A DNA stretch of 64,000 nucleotides from Algoriphagus sp. AGSA1 (GCF_021390545.1 NZ_JAJUWR010000002.1:205535-269534); one strand, 5' to 3'. Numbered from the stretch's first letter, positions 44,606 through 53,538 are shown. The notes: generated from the letters alone by a model not told the origin. Translations and numbers: made by a program.

Positions 44606-45466
44606 ATGTCTAAAATCACTAATACCCCCGCTTTAGCCCATCCTTCCATTTCCCAAGGAAACAAAGTCAGTTCAACTATTCTCCGTTGGTCGGGCATTGC
44701 ATTGGTTGCCACTGTTTGGATCAGTGCCGCACTGTTTGGACTGTATATTTTGGCATTTTATGCATCTGCACTTTATGAGGGCGAAATGGTAAGGTGGAAT
44801 CACGTTCTCCCCAACTTATATGAAGAAAATTCTGTGGGTGCGACCGCAGGAATCGGGATTCATTTTGCTGCAGGGGGTATGCTATTGCTATTGGGCAGTA
44901 TACAGCTGATCGACAGGGTTCGGGTCAATTTTCCTTCCGTACACCGTTTGCTGGGAAAAATCTATATTATTTCAAGTCTTTTGACGGCAGTTGGAGGATT
45001 GACATTCATTCTAATCCGGGGCACCGTCGGAGGGTTGGTGATGGATATCGGTTTTTCCTTATATGGAGTTCTGACGGGAATCTCTGCGATTCAAACTTAT
45101 CACCATGCTGTAAAAGGTCGTTTTGTGAAGCATAGAGCTTGGGCATTGCGACTGTATGCACTGGCCATTGGTTCATGGATTTATCGAATGGATTACGGGT
45201 TCTGGACTTTGTTAACGGGGGGAATGGGGCGTGGGATGAATTTCAGTGGCCCATTTGACCATATCATGGACTTTTTCTTCTATGTCCCCAACCTTCTCGT
45301 AGCGGAGTTGTTTATACGGGTTAATCGCTTTAAGACAAATTCATTTCTACAAATAATTGCTTCCCTGGTTCTTCTCTTTGCCACCGGCTTTATTTTACTG
45401 GGTACTTATTTTATCACACTACGGTCTTGGGGACCGGCGATAATCAATTGGATTTCTGCTTTTTAA
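44606..45466 (+). CDS. DUF2306 membrane protein
   Basis: The 286-residue protein has six to seven predicted helices. The DUF2306 core is visible: GGMLLLLGSIQLIDRVRVNFPSVHRLLGKIYIISSLL, AIQTYHHAVKGRFVKHRAWALRLYALAIG and a final helix pair. Conserved His and Arg (SVHRLLG, KHRAW) suggest a buried polar site, possibly for heme or quinone, but the function is unknown. It lies upstream of an SDR and an AraC gene on the same strand (175-base gap), so it belongs to module C of the array. Confidence 0.85.
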   Translation: MSKITNTPALAHPSISQGNKVSSTILRWSGIALVATVWISAALFGLYILAFYASALYEGEMVRWNHVLPNLYEENSVGATAGIGIHFAAGGMLLLLGSIQLIDRVRVNFPSVHRLLGKIYIISSLLTAVGGLTFILIRGTVGGLVMDIGFSLYGVLTGISAIQTYHHAVKGRFVKHRAWALRLYALAIGSWIYRMDYGFWTLLTGGMGRGMNFSGPFDHIMDFFFYVPNLLVAELFIRVNRFKTNSFLQIIASLVLLFATGFILLGTYFITLRSWGPAIINWISAF

Positions 45467-45641
45467 ACTAACACTATAATTGTATATGAAGCGAGTAGGG
45501 TAATGGAATTATCTAAGGTTTAGTATCGGAAGTCAACTCTATGTATTCTATTCCGAATATTGGATACATATTACTGACAATCGGATACTTTTCAGGCTAC
45601 CTACTTTCCCAACTTTACATCATAATTTAAAATGGTAGAAA

Positions 45642-46439
45642 ATGAAGGTAATCTTAATAACAGGCGCATCGGGTGGGATAGGGGAAGCCATTGCGCACAA
45701 GTTGGCAGAAAGAAAACACAACCTATTACTGGTGGCCCGTAACGCCAGTAAGCTAGGCACTCAGTGCAAACAGATGGCTGAAAGGTATGGCATCCATGCC
45801 CAATATATTGCGGCGGATTTGGCAAAACCAGGTTCTGCCGAACAGCTTTTTTTGGAAACGAGGCAACGTGGGCTGGAAGTGGATATGCTCATCAACAATG
45901 CCGGTATCGGTTCTGGGGGAGAATTCTCCGAACTAGCCTTGGAGTCGGAATTGGAACTGTTACAGCTCAATATTTCATCTTTGGTGGCGCTGACCCATTT
46001 GTTCCTGCAGGAGATGAAAGCACGCAACAGCGGGACTATCATCAACGTGGCTTCTATGGCATCATTTATACCGATTCCGTATATGGCCACCTATGCAGCC
46101 AGCAAGGTTTTTGTCCGCCACTTTACCCAGGCATTGACCCAGGAATGCAAGCCCTACAAGGTACACGTGATGTTGCTCTGTCCCGGCTTGACCAAAACCA
46201 ATTTTAACAGCGCTGCCGGTATTGACGGCGAAGTGGGAAAGAGACTGAATGCGGAATATAACAGTTCTACGCCTTTGCAAACCCCAGAACAAGTAGCTGA
46301 AGAGCTATTGACTGCGTTGGATAAGAAAAAGGATTACATTGTATCAGGAAGAATGAACAGAATGGCAAGCCGCTTATCAGCTTTACTTCCAAGCACTTTT
46401 TTAGCCAAGAGTTTTGCCAGATCGTACAGGAAAAAGTAG
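45642..46439 (+). CDS. SDR-family oxidoreductase, module C
   Basis: The 265-residue classical SDR has cofactor motif TGASGGIG (about 7-14), NNAGIG, Ser in NVASMASF and YAASK (about 150-154). RMASRLSALLPSTFLAKSFA at the C-terminus resembles the membrane-contacting tail of the DltE/YqjQ-like branch. The extra length and tail suggest acyl or lipid-like substrates, which is inference. It is 22 bases before the AraC gene at 46462, so one operon is likely. Confidence 0.92.
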   Translation: MKVILITGASGGIGEAIAHKLAERKHNLLLVARNASKLGTQCKQMAERYGIHAQYIAADLAKPGSAEQLFLETRQRGLEVDMLINNAGIGSGGEFSELALESELELLQLNISSLVALTHLFLQEMKARNSGTIINVASMASFIPIPYMATYAASKVFVRHFTQALTQECKPYKVHVMLLCPGLTKTNFNSAAGIDGEVGKRLNAEYNSSTPLQTPEQVAEELLTALDKKKDYIVSGRMNRMASRLSALLPSTFLAKSFARSYRKK

Positions 46440-46461
46440 CCAATAATATAACTGAAGAAAA

Positions 46462-47373
46462 GTGAATTCAACCACCTCAACCATTCATCTCCATTCCATT
46501 GCTGATATGCACAAGGCTGTGGGTATTTCCAAGCCGAAGCATCCATTGTTCAGCATTCTTCGTTTTGAAGATTTCCCAAAACCGGCACTCACCCAGCGAA
46601 CCAAATTGATAAGTGGTTTTTACCAAATCGCATTGAAGAAAGAATGTCCCTGTAAAATGCAATATGGGCAAACACCCTTTGATTTTGATGAAGGCATTAT
46701 TTCTTGTTTTGCCCCCAAGCAAGTCAGTATTGTTGAGAAAGATTTTGCATTTGCCAAAAAGGGCTGGATCATAAGCATACATCCTGACTTTTTGAGAGCC
46801 TATCCGTTAAGCCAGAAAATGAAAAGCTTTGGCTACTTTGATTACGATGTAAATGAAGCTTTGATTCTTTCGGAAGATGAGCAGCAAGCCATAGAGATTA
46901 TTTTTGGGCAAATTGAACGGGAATATTTGTTGCCTATAGACCGCTTTAGTCAGGATGCACTTATTTCTGCGCTGGATCTGTTGCTTACCCTTTTCAACCG
47001 CTATTACAACAGGCAGTTTGTTACCAGGCAAAATAGCAGCAGTGAATTACTCAACCGGGTAGAAAATATATTAAATGCCTATTTTATCGATGCAGAGGGA
47101 CAGAAGATGCCAACTCCCGCCTATTTGGCATCTCAGCTAAATATGTCCAGTAAGTACCTAAGCGACTGCCTGAAGCAGTTGACAGGGCAGACAGCACAGC
47201 AGATTATTCACGATAAGTTGATCGAAAAGGCCAAAGACATTCTGACCACCACCCATCTTTCTGTCAGTGAAATTGCTTACCTCTTAGGCTTTGAGTATCC
47301 GCAATCATTTAATAAGCTGTTTAAAAATAAGACAGCTATTTCCCCTTTGGAATTCAGACAGTCGTTTAACTGA
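46462..47373 (+). CDS. AraC-family regulator, module C
   Basis: The 303-residue protein has the array-type architecture (HSIADMHKAVGISKPKHPLFSI, QTPFDFDEGIISCFAPKQVS) and HTHs LASQLNMSSKYLSDCLKQLTGQ and LSVSEIAYLLGFEYPQSFNKLFKNKTAISPLEF. It starts at a GTG; the next ATG (46507) would delete the conserved N-terminal strand. The sensor half differs more from modules A and B than the HTH half does, as expected if each regulator senses a different ligand. Confidence 0.9.
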   Translation: MNSTTSTIHLHSIADMHKAVGISKPKHPLFSILRFEDFPKPALTQRTKLISGFYQIALKKECPCKMQYGQTPFDFDEGIISCFAPKQVSIVEKDFAFAKKGWIISIHPDFLRAYPLSQKMKSFGYFDYDVNEALILSEDEQQAIEIIFGQIEREYLLPIDRFSQDALISALDLLLTLFNRYYNRQFVTRQNSSSELLNRVENILNAYFIDAEGQKMPTPAYLASQLNMSSKYLSDCLKQLTGQTAQQIIHDKLIEKAKDILTTTHLSVSEIAYLLGFEYPQSFNKLFKNKTAISPLEFRQSFN

Positions 47374-47391
47374 AACAGTACTGTTTGGCTT

Positions 47392-47407
47392 TTTGCCAAA
47401 TGGCAGG
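47392..47407. promoter_or_regulatory. Decayed Crp/Fnr operator copy
   Basis: TTTGCCA-AA-TGGCAGG has the left half-site intact and two changes at the right edge. It lies 36 bases before the ATG of the Crp/Fnr remnant, as the intact site lies before the intact gene. Confidence 0.5.
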
Positions 47408-47442
47408 CAAATGCCTAAGCGGCCAAAAGCTCTAATTTTGCA

Positions 47443-47515
47443 AAATGGATCAGTTATCCTACATCGCCTCATACCTGGGATTACGTAGAGTACCTTAATC
47501 AGAATCCGAAAAAGT
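47443..47515 (+). pseudogene. Internally deleted Crp/Fnr gene remnant
   Basis: The start region TAATTTTGCAAAATGGA matches that of the intact gene at 32885. Codon 4 then jumps straight to the HTH: LSYIASYLG, a frameshift, IT, a stop (TAG in place of Gln), STLIRIRKSI. It matches LSHIASYLGITQSSLSRIRKNI of the intact protein. About 150 codons are missing. A variant operator follows at 47531. Confidence 0.8.
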
Positions 47516-47530
47516 ATCATGTAGAACCTT

Positions 47531-47546
47531 TTTGTCAAATGACAAA
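47531..47546. promoter_or_regulatory. Variant Crp/Fnr operator downstream of the remnant
   Basis: TTTGTCA-AA-TGACAAA, a perfect 7-2-7 palindrome that differs from the 33464 site by a symmetric C-to-T/G-to-A change. It lies 94 bases before the reductase gene at 47640. Confidence 0.5.
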
Positions 47547-47639
47547 GCAGTTGGACTTTTCAGGACAACAACTTTGGACTTTTCAGGAAAACGGAGGGAA
47601 GTTTTTATGCGGAGCTTTGTAGCATAAAATTCTTGAATA

Positions 47640-48677
47640 ATGGAAAATAGAAAAACAGTTTTGGTAACGGGCGGAACGGGCGCCGTAGGTATATGCTGTA
47701 TTCTTCAATTGCTGCAAAAGGGGTACGATGTAAAAACCACACTTCGGTCGATTGGCAAAAAGAATGGGGTAATTGAAATGCTGAGAACAGCCGGTATTGC
47801 TCAGCCAGACCACCTTCAATTTATTGAGGCGGACCTGACAAAAGACAGCAACTGGAATGTGGCAATGAAAGGGTGCCAATACGTTTTACACATTGCTTCC
47901 CCTACGCATGCTGGTGCTAATTTACCGGAAGACGAAACAATACGCCCGGCCGTGGAAGGCACACTTCGTGTATTAAAAGCTGCAAGAGATGCCGGAGTGA
48001 AACGGGTTGTAATGACTTCCAGTTTTGGTGCGGTCGGGTTCAGTAATAAAAACCCGAAAACGGTAACAACAGAATCTGACTGGACAGACCCCGATGAAAA
48101 GGGCTTATCCGTTTATGAGAAATCAAAGGTATTGGCAGAAAAAGCTGCCTGGGATTTTATCAAAAAAGAAGGTGGGGATTTGGAACTGACTGTCATAAAC
48201 CCGGTTGCGGTTTTTGGCCCTTCATTGGCTTTAAGCCAGTCCCCAAGTCTTGGCATTTTGAAGTTCTTGACGGACGGTTCGGCTAAAGCCATTCCAAATA
48301 TCCCTTTGAATGTGGTCGATATCCGTGATGTAGCTGACCTGCACGTCCGCGCGATGACCAATCCTAATGCCAGCGGACACCGGTTTATTGCTACTGCAGA
48401 TGGTGAAATTTCCATGCCTGAAATTGCAAAACTGTTAAAGGATAGTATGCCGGAGATAGCAAAAAAAGTTCCTGTAAGAACATTGCCCAATTGGGTGTTG
48501 CGTATTGCAGCATTGGTCAATCCACAAGCCAAGCAATCCGTTGCTTTGTTAACCATAAACCGTAATGTGAGCAATGCTAAGGCTAAAAAAGTATTAGGAT
48601 GGCAGCCTATTGCTACTAAGGAAGAAGCAATTCTTGCAGCAATGGAAAGTTTGGTAAAATACACTTCTAAAAAATAA
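47640..48677 (+). CDS. NAD(P)-dependent epimerase-type reductase (dihydroflavonol/aldehyde reductase-like), module D
   Basis: The 345-residue extended SDR has TGGTGAVG (about 10-17), HIASPTH, TSSFGAVG and the active-site YEKSK (about 158-162), plus INPVAVFGPSL. These motifs are typical of dihydroflavonol-4-reductase-like ketone/aldehyde reductases. It probably reduces an aldehyde or ketone with NADPH. It is followed after 4 bases by a DoxX-like gene and then an AraC gene, the fullest version of the array's module. A variant Crp/Fnr site lies upstream. Confidence 0.92.
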   Translation: MENRKTVLVTGGTGAVGICCILQLLQKGYDVKTTLRSIGKKNGVIEMLRTAGIAQPDHLQFIEADLTKDSNWNVAMKGCQYVLHIASPTHAGANLPEDETIRPAVEGTLRVLKAARDAGVKRVVMTSSFGAVGFSNKNPKTVTTESDWTDPDEKGLSVYEKSKVLAEKAAWDFIKKEGGDLELTVINPVAVFGPSLALSQSPSLGILKFLTDGSAKAIPNIPLNVVDIRDVADLHVRAMTNPNASGHRFIATADGEISMPEIAKLLKDSMPEIAKKVPVRTLPNWVLRIAALVNPQAKQSVALLTINRNVSNAKAKKVLGWQPIATKEEAILAAMESLVKYTSKK

Positions 48678-48681
48678 CCCT

Positions 48682-49044
48682 ATGACTGCAAAGCTATTGA
48701 GCGGACTGCTAATTCTACTTTCCGTTTACATTGGTTTTAGCCACGGCATTGGCACCCTCAGAAATGAGGCTTCTCCCGAACAACTGAAAATGATGTCAGA
48801 ATTGGGGATCACAACCCCTGTGAGACAGGGAATAGCCATATTATCCCTTGTAATGGCTATCCTGATACTCTTCCCGAAAACGTTCTTTCTGGGCAACCTG
48901 TTCAGGGCAATAATGATTGTTTCAACAATGGCCCTGTCATTGAAAGCCAATAACTTCAAATTTGCACTGATAGAAATTCCGTTTTTATTGATACCCTTGG
49001 TTTTGATTTATCTTGGCCATCCATTTAAAAATGGAAAGCTTTAA
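48682..49044 (+). CDS. DoxX-like small integral membrane protein, module D
   Basis: The 120-residue protein has four predicted helices and is a paralogue of the protein at 43269 (shared GFSHGIGTL/FKHGWDAF, MMSELGIT, ALSLKANNFKFALIEIPFLLIPLVLIYLGHPFK). It is 4 bases after the reductase gene, so both come from one transcript. The consistent link with reductases and AraC regulators suggests a membrane partner, for example in redox or solvent stress; its function is unknown. Confidence 0.78.
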   Translation: MTAKLLSGLLILLSVYIGFSHGIGTLRNEASPEQLKMMSELGITTPVRQGIAILSLVMAILILFPKTFFLGNLFRAIMIVSTMALSLKANNFKFALIEIPFLLIPLVLIYLGHPFKNGKL

Positions 49045-49071
49045 GGCGTATTGCTATTCAAAACGAGTATA

Positions 49072-49824
49072 ATGGAACCTCAAATTTTTGCAGAGCAGTT
49101 TATTCACGGACATGTGTTTTTCTTTGTATCAAAAGGTACACTGAATTGCTATGACGGCAACAGGAATTATACGTTTCAAACCGGCGAATACTGTCTTGTC
49201 CGAAAAAACCGGTTAGCCAGATACAGCGGAGAAAAAGGAAAGGAATTTGAGGTCGTATTTCTTTGTTTTGAAGACGGGTTTATCAGAAAGTTTCAGGAAA
49301 AACATCAGGCGGAGGCGACGAAATTCAAGTTAGACGATACGTTCGTAAAAATAAGCGAGGACGCATTGATACCGGAATTCGTCCGTTCCTTAAGGCCCTA
49401 TTACCATCAGGGAAAAATTGACGAGGCATTTGCAGCTATAAAATATGAAGAACTGCTGATTATTTTATTGCGGAACCAACCGGAATTTGGAGGGCTATTC
49501 TTTAACTACGGCACACCCGAAAAAATAAATCTGGAGGAGTTTATGAACCGGAATTATAAATTCAATGTAAGCATTGGGCGATTTGCCTATTTGACCGGAC
49601 GCAGTTTATCGGCATTCAAAAGGGATTTTAAAGAAAGCTTTGACGAAACGCCAGGCCGCTGGCTGGTCAAAAAGCGATTACAGGAAGCCTGTTTTTTGAT
49701 AGCCAAAGAAGGCAAAAAACCGTCTGACATATACCTGGATCTGGGCTTTGAGACTTTGTCGCATTTTTCCCACGCATTCAAAAAATTATTCGGGCAGACA
49801 CCTACCGGAATGTCAAAACACTAA
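49072..49824 (+). CDS. AraC-family regulator, module D (cupin type)
   Basis: The protein of about 250 residues starts MEPQIFAEQFIHGHVFFFVSKGTLNCYDGNRNYTFQTGEYCLVRKNRLARYSG, a cupin-like sensor half different from the other array regulators. The C-terminal double HTH is FAYLTGRSLSAFKRDFKESFDETPGRWL and KPSDIYLDLGFETLSHFSHAFKKLFGQTP. The frame is open from a TTG at 49051, but the ATG at 49072 is preferred. It follows the DoxX-like gene by 27 bases. This regulator type belongs to the ExsA/YSIRK-like cupin AraC group. Confidence 0.88.
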   Translation: MEPQIFAEQFIHGHVFFFVSKGTLNCYDGNRNYTFQTGEYCLVRKNRLARYSGEKGKEFEVVFLCFEDGFIRKFQEKHQAEATKFKLDDTFVKISEDALIPEFVRSLRPYYHQGKIDEAFAAIKYEELLIILLRNQPEFGGLFFNYGTPEKINLEEFMNRNYKFNVSIGRFAYLTGRSLSAFKRDFKESFDETPGRWLVKKRLQEACFLIAKEGKKPSDIYLDLGFETLSHFSHAFKKLFGQTPTGMSKH

Positions 49825-49858
49825 AAACACCCTCAACGTATTAATTACGAGCAATTTC

Positions 49859-49972
49859 CGAGTGTCAACTGATTGTTTTTCACTGAATGATTGGAAAGAA
49901 TTGTCAACTACAATCTTATGTTGGGATGAAATCGTAAACCCAATTCCAACAAAGGTACTGTTTCAAGTGTAG
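49859..49972 (+). pseudogene. Central fragment of a Crp/Fnr gene
   Basis: In frame it reads STDCFSLNDWKELSTTILCWDEIV, matching SELVTFSKQHWKEISDTIIGWDNII of the intact Crp/Fnr protein at 32885 over about 25 residues. Both ends of the gene are lost. It lies downstream of the module D AraC gene, just as the intact gene follows the module A AraC gene. Confidence 0.75.
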
Positions 49973-49994
49973 TGAATCGTGAAGGCAATGTTGC

Positions 49995-50792
49995 CTATAC
50001 CTTCATAATATCATCGAGTCTTTTTTGCAAACCTGCAATCACGTTTTTTGTAGCTACTTTTCCAATGGGCAAACGCAAGGGAGGATTTTTTAATGTACTA
50101 CATTCAATAACAGCCTTTGCAACATCAGCCACATCATCCAGCTCACCAAACCCGGTGTCTATAAATCTTCGGATTTCATTAACAGAGGTTTTTTGATAGG
50201 CTTCCATAGGTTCAGCAATACTCAGGCTGTTTCCAAATTCCGTACTGGTAGGGCCGGGTTCTGCAATGGTAAACCTGATATTGAATGCTGCTACATCTTG
50301 AGCCGTAGCTTCCACAAAACCTTCGATTCCCCACTTGGATGCATGGTAAAGGCTGAATCCCGGATAGGTAATCTGTCCACCTTCAGAAGATACCTGAATA
50401 ATATGTCCACCGTCAGGTTGATTTCTTAAAAAGGGAATTAGGGTTTTTATCAGCATAATGGAACCCAATAAATTTACCTCTAGTTGTTTTCTGATAGTCG
50501 AACTGTCCAATTCCTCCACTGCTCCAAAAACACCGATACCTGCATTGCTTACTGCAATATCAATTTGTCCTAATTTTTCATAAGCTTCAGCAACAGCTTT
50601 TTCAATACTAGTCAGATCCGTTAATTCCAAATAGCCCACATAAAGACTTCCGGGGTAATTTTCGGCTAATTCATTTAACAGTTCCGGCTTTCTAAGTGTG
50701 GCAAAAACTGTATTTCCCGCCTCTAGAAGTTGCGCTGTTAGATTACGCCCTATACCGCTTGATGCTCCCGTGATAAACCATTTTTTATTCAT
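49995..50792 (-). CDS. SDR-family oxidoreductase, module E
   Basis: The 265-residue classical SDR begins MNKKWFITGASSGIGRNL. It has SNAGIG, Ser in QVSSEGGQ and active-site YHASK (about 147-151), and ends with a helical tail after LPIGKVATKN. It belongs to the same branch as the SDR at 54615 (shared WFITGAS start, PLRLPIG/PLHLPLG end). Convergent to module D, it is 80 bases downstream of an AraC gene on the minus strand and probably forms a unit with it. Confidence 0.92.
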   Translation of the reverse strand: MNKKWFITGASSGIGRNLTAQLLEAGNTVFATLRKPELLNELAENYPGSLYVGYLELTDLTSIEKAVAEAYEKLGQIDIAVSNAGIGVFGAVEELDSSTIRKQLEVNLLGSIMLIKTLIPFLRNQPDGGHIIQVSSEGGQITYPGFSLYHASKWGIEGFVEATAQDVAAFNIRFTIAEPGPTSTEFGNSLSIAEPMEAYQKTSVNEIRRFIDTGFGELDDVADVAKAVIECSTLKNPPLRLPIGKVATKNVIAGLQKRLDDIMKV

Positions 50793-50872
50793 AGTAGATT
50801 GTATTTACAGGGCAAATTTCGAACTAATGGTCTATTGGCAGTTAACGAAATAAAAAACAATAGTTATAAAAA

Positions 50873-51757
50873 TCAAACTTTTCTATACATGGATGGAGAT
50901 ATACCTTCGTGCTTTTTGAAAAAACCGGAAAAGTGGGTAAGCTCGCGAAAACCCAAAAGATGGGAAATTTCCGAAATATCAAGATCGGTATGCTTTAGGA
51001 GTAGCCTCGCTTCCTGTAAAAATCGCTCTTGGATAAGCTGCTTTGTTGAGCTTCCCATGTTTCCCTTCAGAATACGGTTAAGATAGTTCGGATGTACAGA
51101 CAATGCCTCCGCAAAATCAGTAGCTCTACTTAAAATGCGACCACGTGGGATTATTGCCGTATTAAACTGCTGTTCAAGTAAATCCAGAAATGCTTTGATG
51201 ATACGTGTTGAAGTTTTATTATGCCTTTCTACGTTCGATTTTTGAGAAGACAACTTCGAAGCAAAATGAAGCAGTTCATATATTTTACTCCTGATCAGAT
51301 CATACTTGTGCTCATTATCGCTATCATGCGTATCTTCCATCTCACTAAAAATCCCATCTAAACGAAAAAACTGTTCTTCTTCCAATTCAAAGACCTTTAA
51401 TCCATCTTGTTGGAAAACGGAGTAGGCGTCCAAAGAACCAAAATTATGGAAGAAATCAGTAGTGAAAATACAATAGACCCCGCTGTTTTCCCCATCATTA
51501 GGTATCCAGTTATAAGGGCTCAAAGGATTGGCAAAAAAAATTGCATTTTTCCTGACGTTATAGGTTTCTTCAGCAAAATGAATGTTATAGGAGCCCTTGA
51601 GTAAATTTATCTTATAAAATGACCTTCGATTGTAAGGTATAGGTTGTAAGGCACATGGATCTTTTTCTGTGATCCGTACAATATTGAAGTTCCCTAGACT
51701 AGATTCAAGTCTAATCTCCGATTTATCTAAAAAGTCATTTATACTAATGGTCTGCAT
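50873..51757 (-). CDS. AraC-family regulator, module E
   Basis: The 294-residue protein has a cupin-like N-terminal half (YNRRSFYKINLLKGSYNIHFAEETYNVRKNAIFFANPLSPYNWIP). The C-terminal double HTH is FAEALSVHPNYLNRILKGNMGSSTKQLI and LDISEISHLLGFRELTHFSGFFKKHEGISPSMYRK. This sensor half is of the common Bacteroidota cupin-AraC type, distinct from modules A-C, G and H. It is divergent from a truncated AraC gene (51887), with the regulatory region between them. Confidence 0.9.
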   Translation of the reverse strand: MQTISINDFLDKSEIRLESSLGNFNIVRITEKDPCALQPIPYNRRSFYKINLLKGSYNIHFAEETYNVRKNAIFFANPLSPYNWIPNDGENSGVYCIFTTDFFHNFGSLDAYSVFQQDGLKVFELEEEQFFRLDGIFSEMEDTHDSDNEHKYDLIRSKIYELLHFASKLSSQKSNVERHNKTSTRIIKAFLDLLEQQFNTAIIPRGRILSRATDFAEALSVHPNYLNRILKGNMGSSTKQLIQERFLQEARLLLKHTDLDISEISHLLGFRELTHFSGFFKKHEGISPSMYRKV

Positions 51758-51886
51758 TTCCTAAAATTAAAAAAAAACGAAAAATTTCCCGTGTTAATTT
51801 CCATGATTCCCCTGTTTTGCATCGGCTAATAAATCCCGGGATAAATGTAAACTTGTCTTACCCCTTCAATCTTTCAAAAGGCGATT

Positions 51887-52264
51887 ATGATAAATTATAC
51901 AGAAGTATTTCCTCTCAGCAAAGAATTAGTTCCATATATAGAAAGCTTTGTGATAATAAAGCTCAATACTCAAGAAATTGACTCCAAAGAATTTTTATCA
52001 AGGCCGGGGGGAAATCTGTTGTTCTCCAGTGTGCCCATTGTAGCAAACGACAAGGTGAGGGATACGAGTGTGGTATTCGGAATAGGTAATAAATCTACTG
52101 TCATTAAGTGGAAGGATGCATCTGGCGGTGATGGACTTCTGGTGAAATTCACTCCTTATGGATTAAGTAGGTTTACAGCTATTGCTGCCCCTCAATTAAC
52201 AAATACTTCGCTATCTGCCAGTAAGATATGGGGAAGTTCTATTCGTGATTTACATGTATTGTAA
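51887..52264 (+). pseudogene. Truncated AraC-type regulator gene (N-terminal half only)
   Basis: The 125 codons start MINYTEVFPLSKELVPYIESFVIIKL and match the DUF6597-like sensing half found at the N-terminus of some AraC regulators (LSRPGGNLLFSS, GLLVKFTPYGLSRF). The frame stops before the inter-domain linker and no HTH follows, so it cannot bind DNA as a normal AraC protein. It is probably a broken gene, though a stand-alone sensor cannot be excluded. Confidence 0.7.
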
Positions 52265-52276
52265 AAAAATACAAAA

Positions 52277-52534
52277 ATAAAAAAAACAGTTTTGATTACG
52301 GGGACTTCTGCAGGCATAGGCAAAGCAACTGCCATTCTCTTAGCAGCAAAAGGATATATAGTTTACGGTGCTGCACGAAGGGTTGAGAGAATGGATGAAC
52401 TGAAAGGGTTGGACATCAAAACTTTGGCACTGAACCTAGCCAATGAAGTAAAGGATTGGAAGGTCTGTTACCATAAGTTTAATTGCGGTTTGGGTGTAAA
52501 TCCAGGCCGTTTTTTAAATGAGGACGTATTCTGA
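52277..52534 (+). pseudogene. N-terminal fragment of an SDR gene with a lost start codon
   Basis: Frame reads KKTVLITGTSAGIGKATAILLAAKGY, including the glycine motif, and continues to about the NAD-binding Asp region (LDIKTLALNL), where similarity ends and a stop follows. The codon where ATG is expected is ATA (52277-52279). Together with the AraC fragment it is the relic of an AraC-SDR module. Confidence 0.75.
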
Positions 52535-52709
52535 AGGCCTTAGGTGCAGTCATGTAACAGGAGGCAATAACATTGATTTCAAAACAACCCACTGCAATTT
52601 CCATCACATCGGCATCATTTCCTCATTTCGGCTTCAATAAGTCTTGGTACGGCTACAAGTGCTTGTATAGCAATGTAGAATTTTGCTGTATAAATTTTAA
52701 AAACACAAA
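52535..52709. other. Spacer between the dead SDR and module G
   Basis: No gene supported. A minus-strand stretch (about 52535-52640) has coding-like composition but internal stops, so it may be further debris. Confidence 0.35.
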
Positions 52710-53483
52710 ATGATGCAAGCAAAAGAAACAACAAGCAACAAAAAAGTGGCATTGGTCACAGGAGCCAATCAGGGAATGGGGTTTGAAATAGCAAAAACCC
52801 TAGCTGAGAACGGTTATACGGTATATGTTGCTGCACGTAATCTGCAAAATGGTCAGGCTGCAGCGGCTGAAATTCGCCATGGCGCGCGTGCAATTCAGTT
52901 AGACATTACAGATAAAAACTCCATCAAAAATGTAAAGACGCAGGTAGAAAAAGATTTTGGATACCTTACCTTATTGATAAACAATGCGGCTATTTCGCAT
53001 ACCGGAAAAGTCCATGGCACGATAGAGGACATGAGAGCAGCCCAAAGGGCCAGCGTAGCGTCTATAGATGAAGTGCGTACCGTGTGGGATACAAATGTAT
53101 TCGGAACCCTTGCTATATCCCAGGCGCTTTTACCCTTACTCCACAATGCTCCCGCAGCACGAATTGTAAACTTAACAAGTGCCCTGGGATCTTTGACATT
53201 ACATGCTGATCCTAATTCTCCCTTCCGGGGAGGACTTGACGTGATATATGCAGCATCAAAAACAGCGTTGAATGCCATAAGTCTGTCTTTAGCGATAGAA
53301 CTGGAAAATTCAAGCGTAAAAGTCAATTTGGTAAGTCCTGGATTTGCTTCAACCCAACTCACCAACTTTCAGGGAACCCAAACTCCAAAAGAAGCAGCTG
53401 AAGAACCTATTCGCGTAGCCTTGGATCAAGACGGGCCTTCAGGAACATTCACTACAGCTACCAATAGTACAGTTCCGTGGTAA
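52710..53483 (+). CDS. SDR-family oxidoreductase, module G
   Basis: The 257-residue classical SDR has TGANQGMG (about 17-24), NNAAIS and YAASK (about 182-186). C-terminal residues GPSGTFTTATNSTVPW match the carbonyl-reductase-like (CBR1/plant salutaridine-reductase-like) branch. Compared with classical SDRs the segment between NNA and the active site is longer. It is likely an NADPH carbonyl reductase. A hairpin terminator follows 12 bases after the stop, separating it partly from the AraC gene. Confidence 0.92.
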   Translation: MMQAKETTSNKKVALVTGANQGMGFEIAKTLAENGYTVYVAARNLQNGQAAAAEIRHGARAIQLDITDKNSIKNVKTQVEKDFGYLTLLINNAAISHTGKVHGTIEDMRAAQRASVASIDEVRTVWDTNVFGTLAISQALLPLLHNAPAARIVNLTSALGSLTLHADPNSPFRGGLDVIYAASKTALNAISLSLAIELENSSVKVNLVSPGFASTQLTNFQGTQTPKEAAEEPIRVALDQDGPSGTFTTATNSTVPW

Positions 53484-53495
53484 TACCATAAAAAT

Positions 53496-53538
53496 AAAGC
53501 GAAGCCTATGAAGCATACGCAGTAGGTTTTGCTTTTTT
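53496..53538 (+). terminator. Hairpin between module G SDR and AraC genes
   Basis: AAAGC-GAAG-CCTA pairs with TAGG-TTTT-GCTTT (two G-U pairs) and is followed by a six-T run, 13 bases before the AraC start codon. Confidence 0.65.

Noticed and set aside
48113..48664. 183-codon minus-strand frame inside the module D reductase
   Set aside because: Shadow of the plus-strand reductase gene with no recognisable motif.
52535..52640. Coding-like minus-strand stretch after the dead SDR
   Set aside because: Internal stops and no clear family match; could be debris but is not supportable as a gene.
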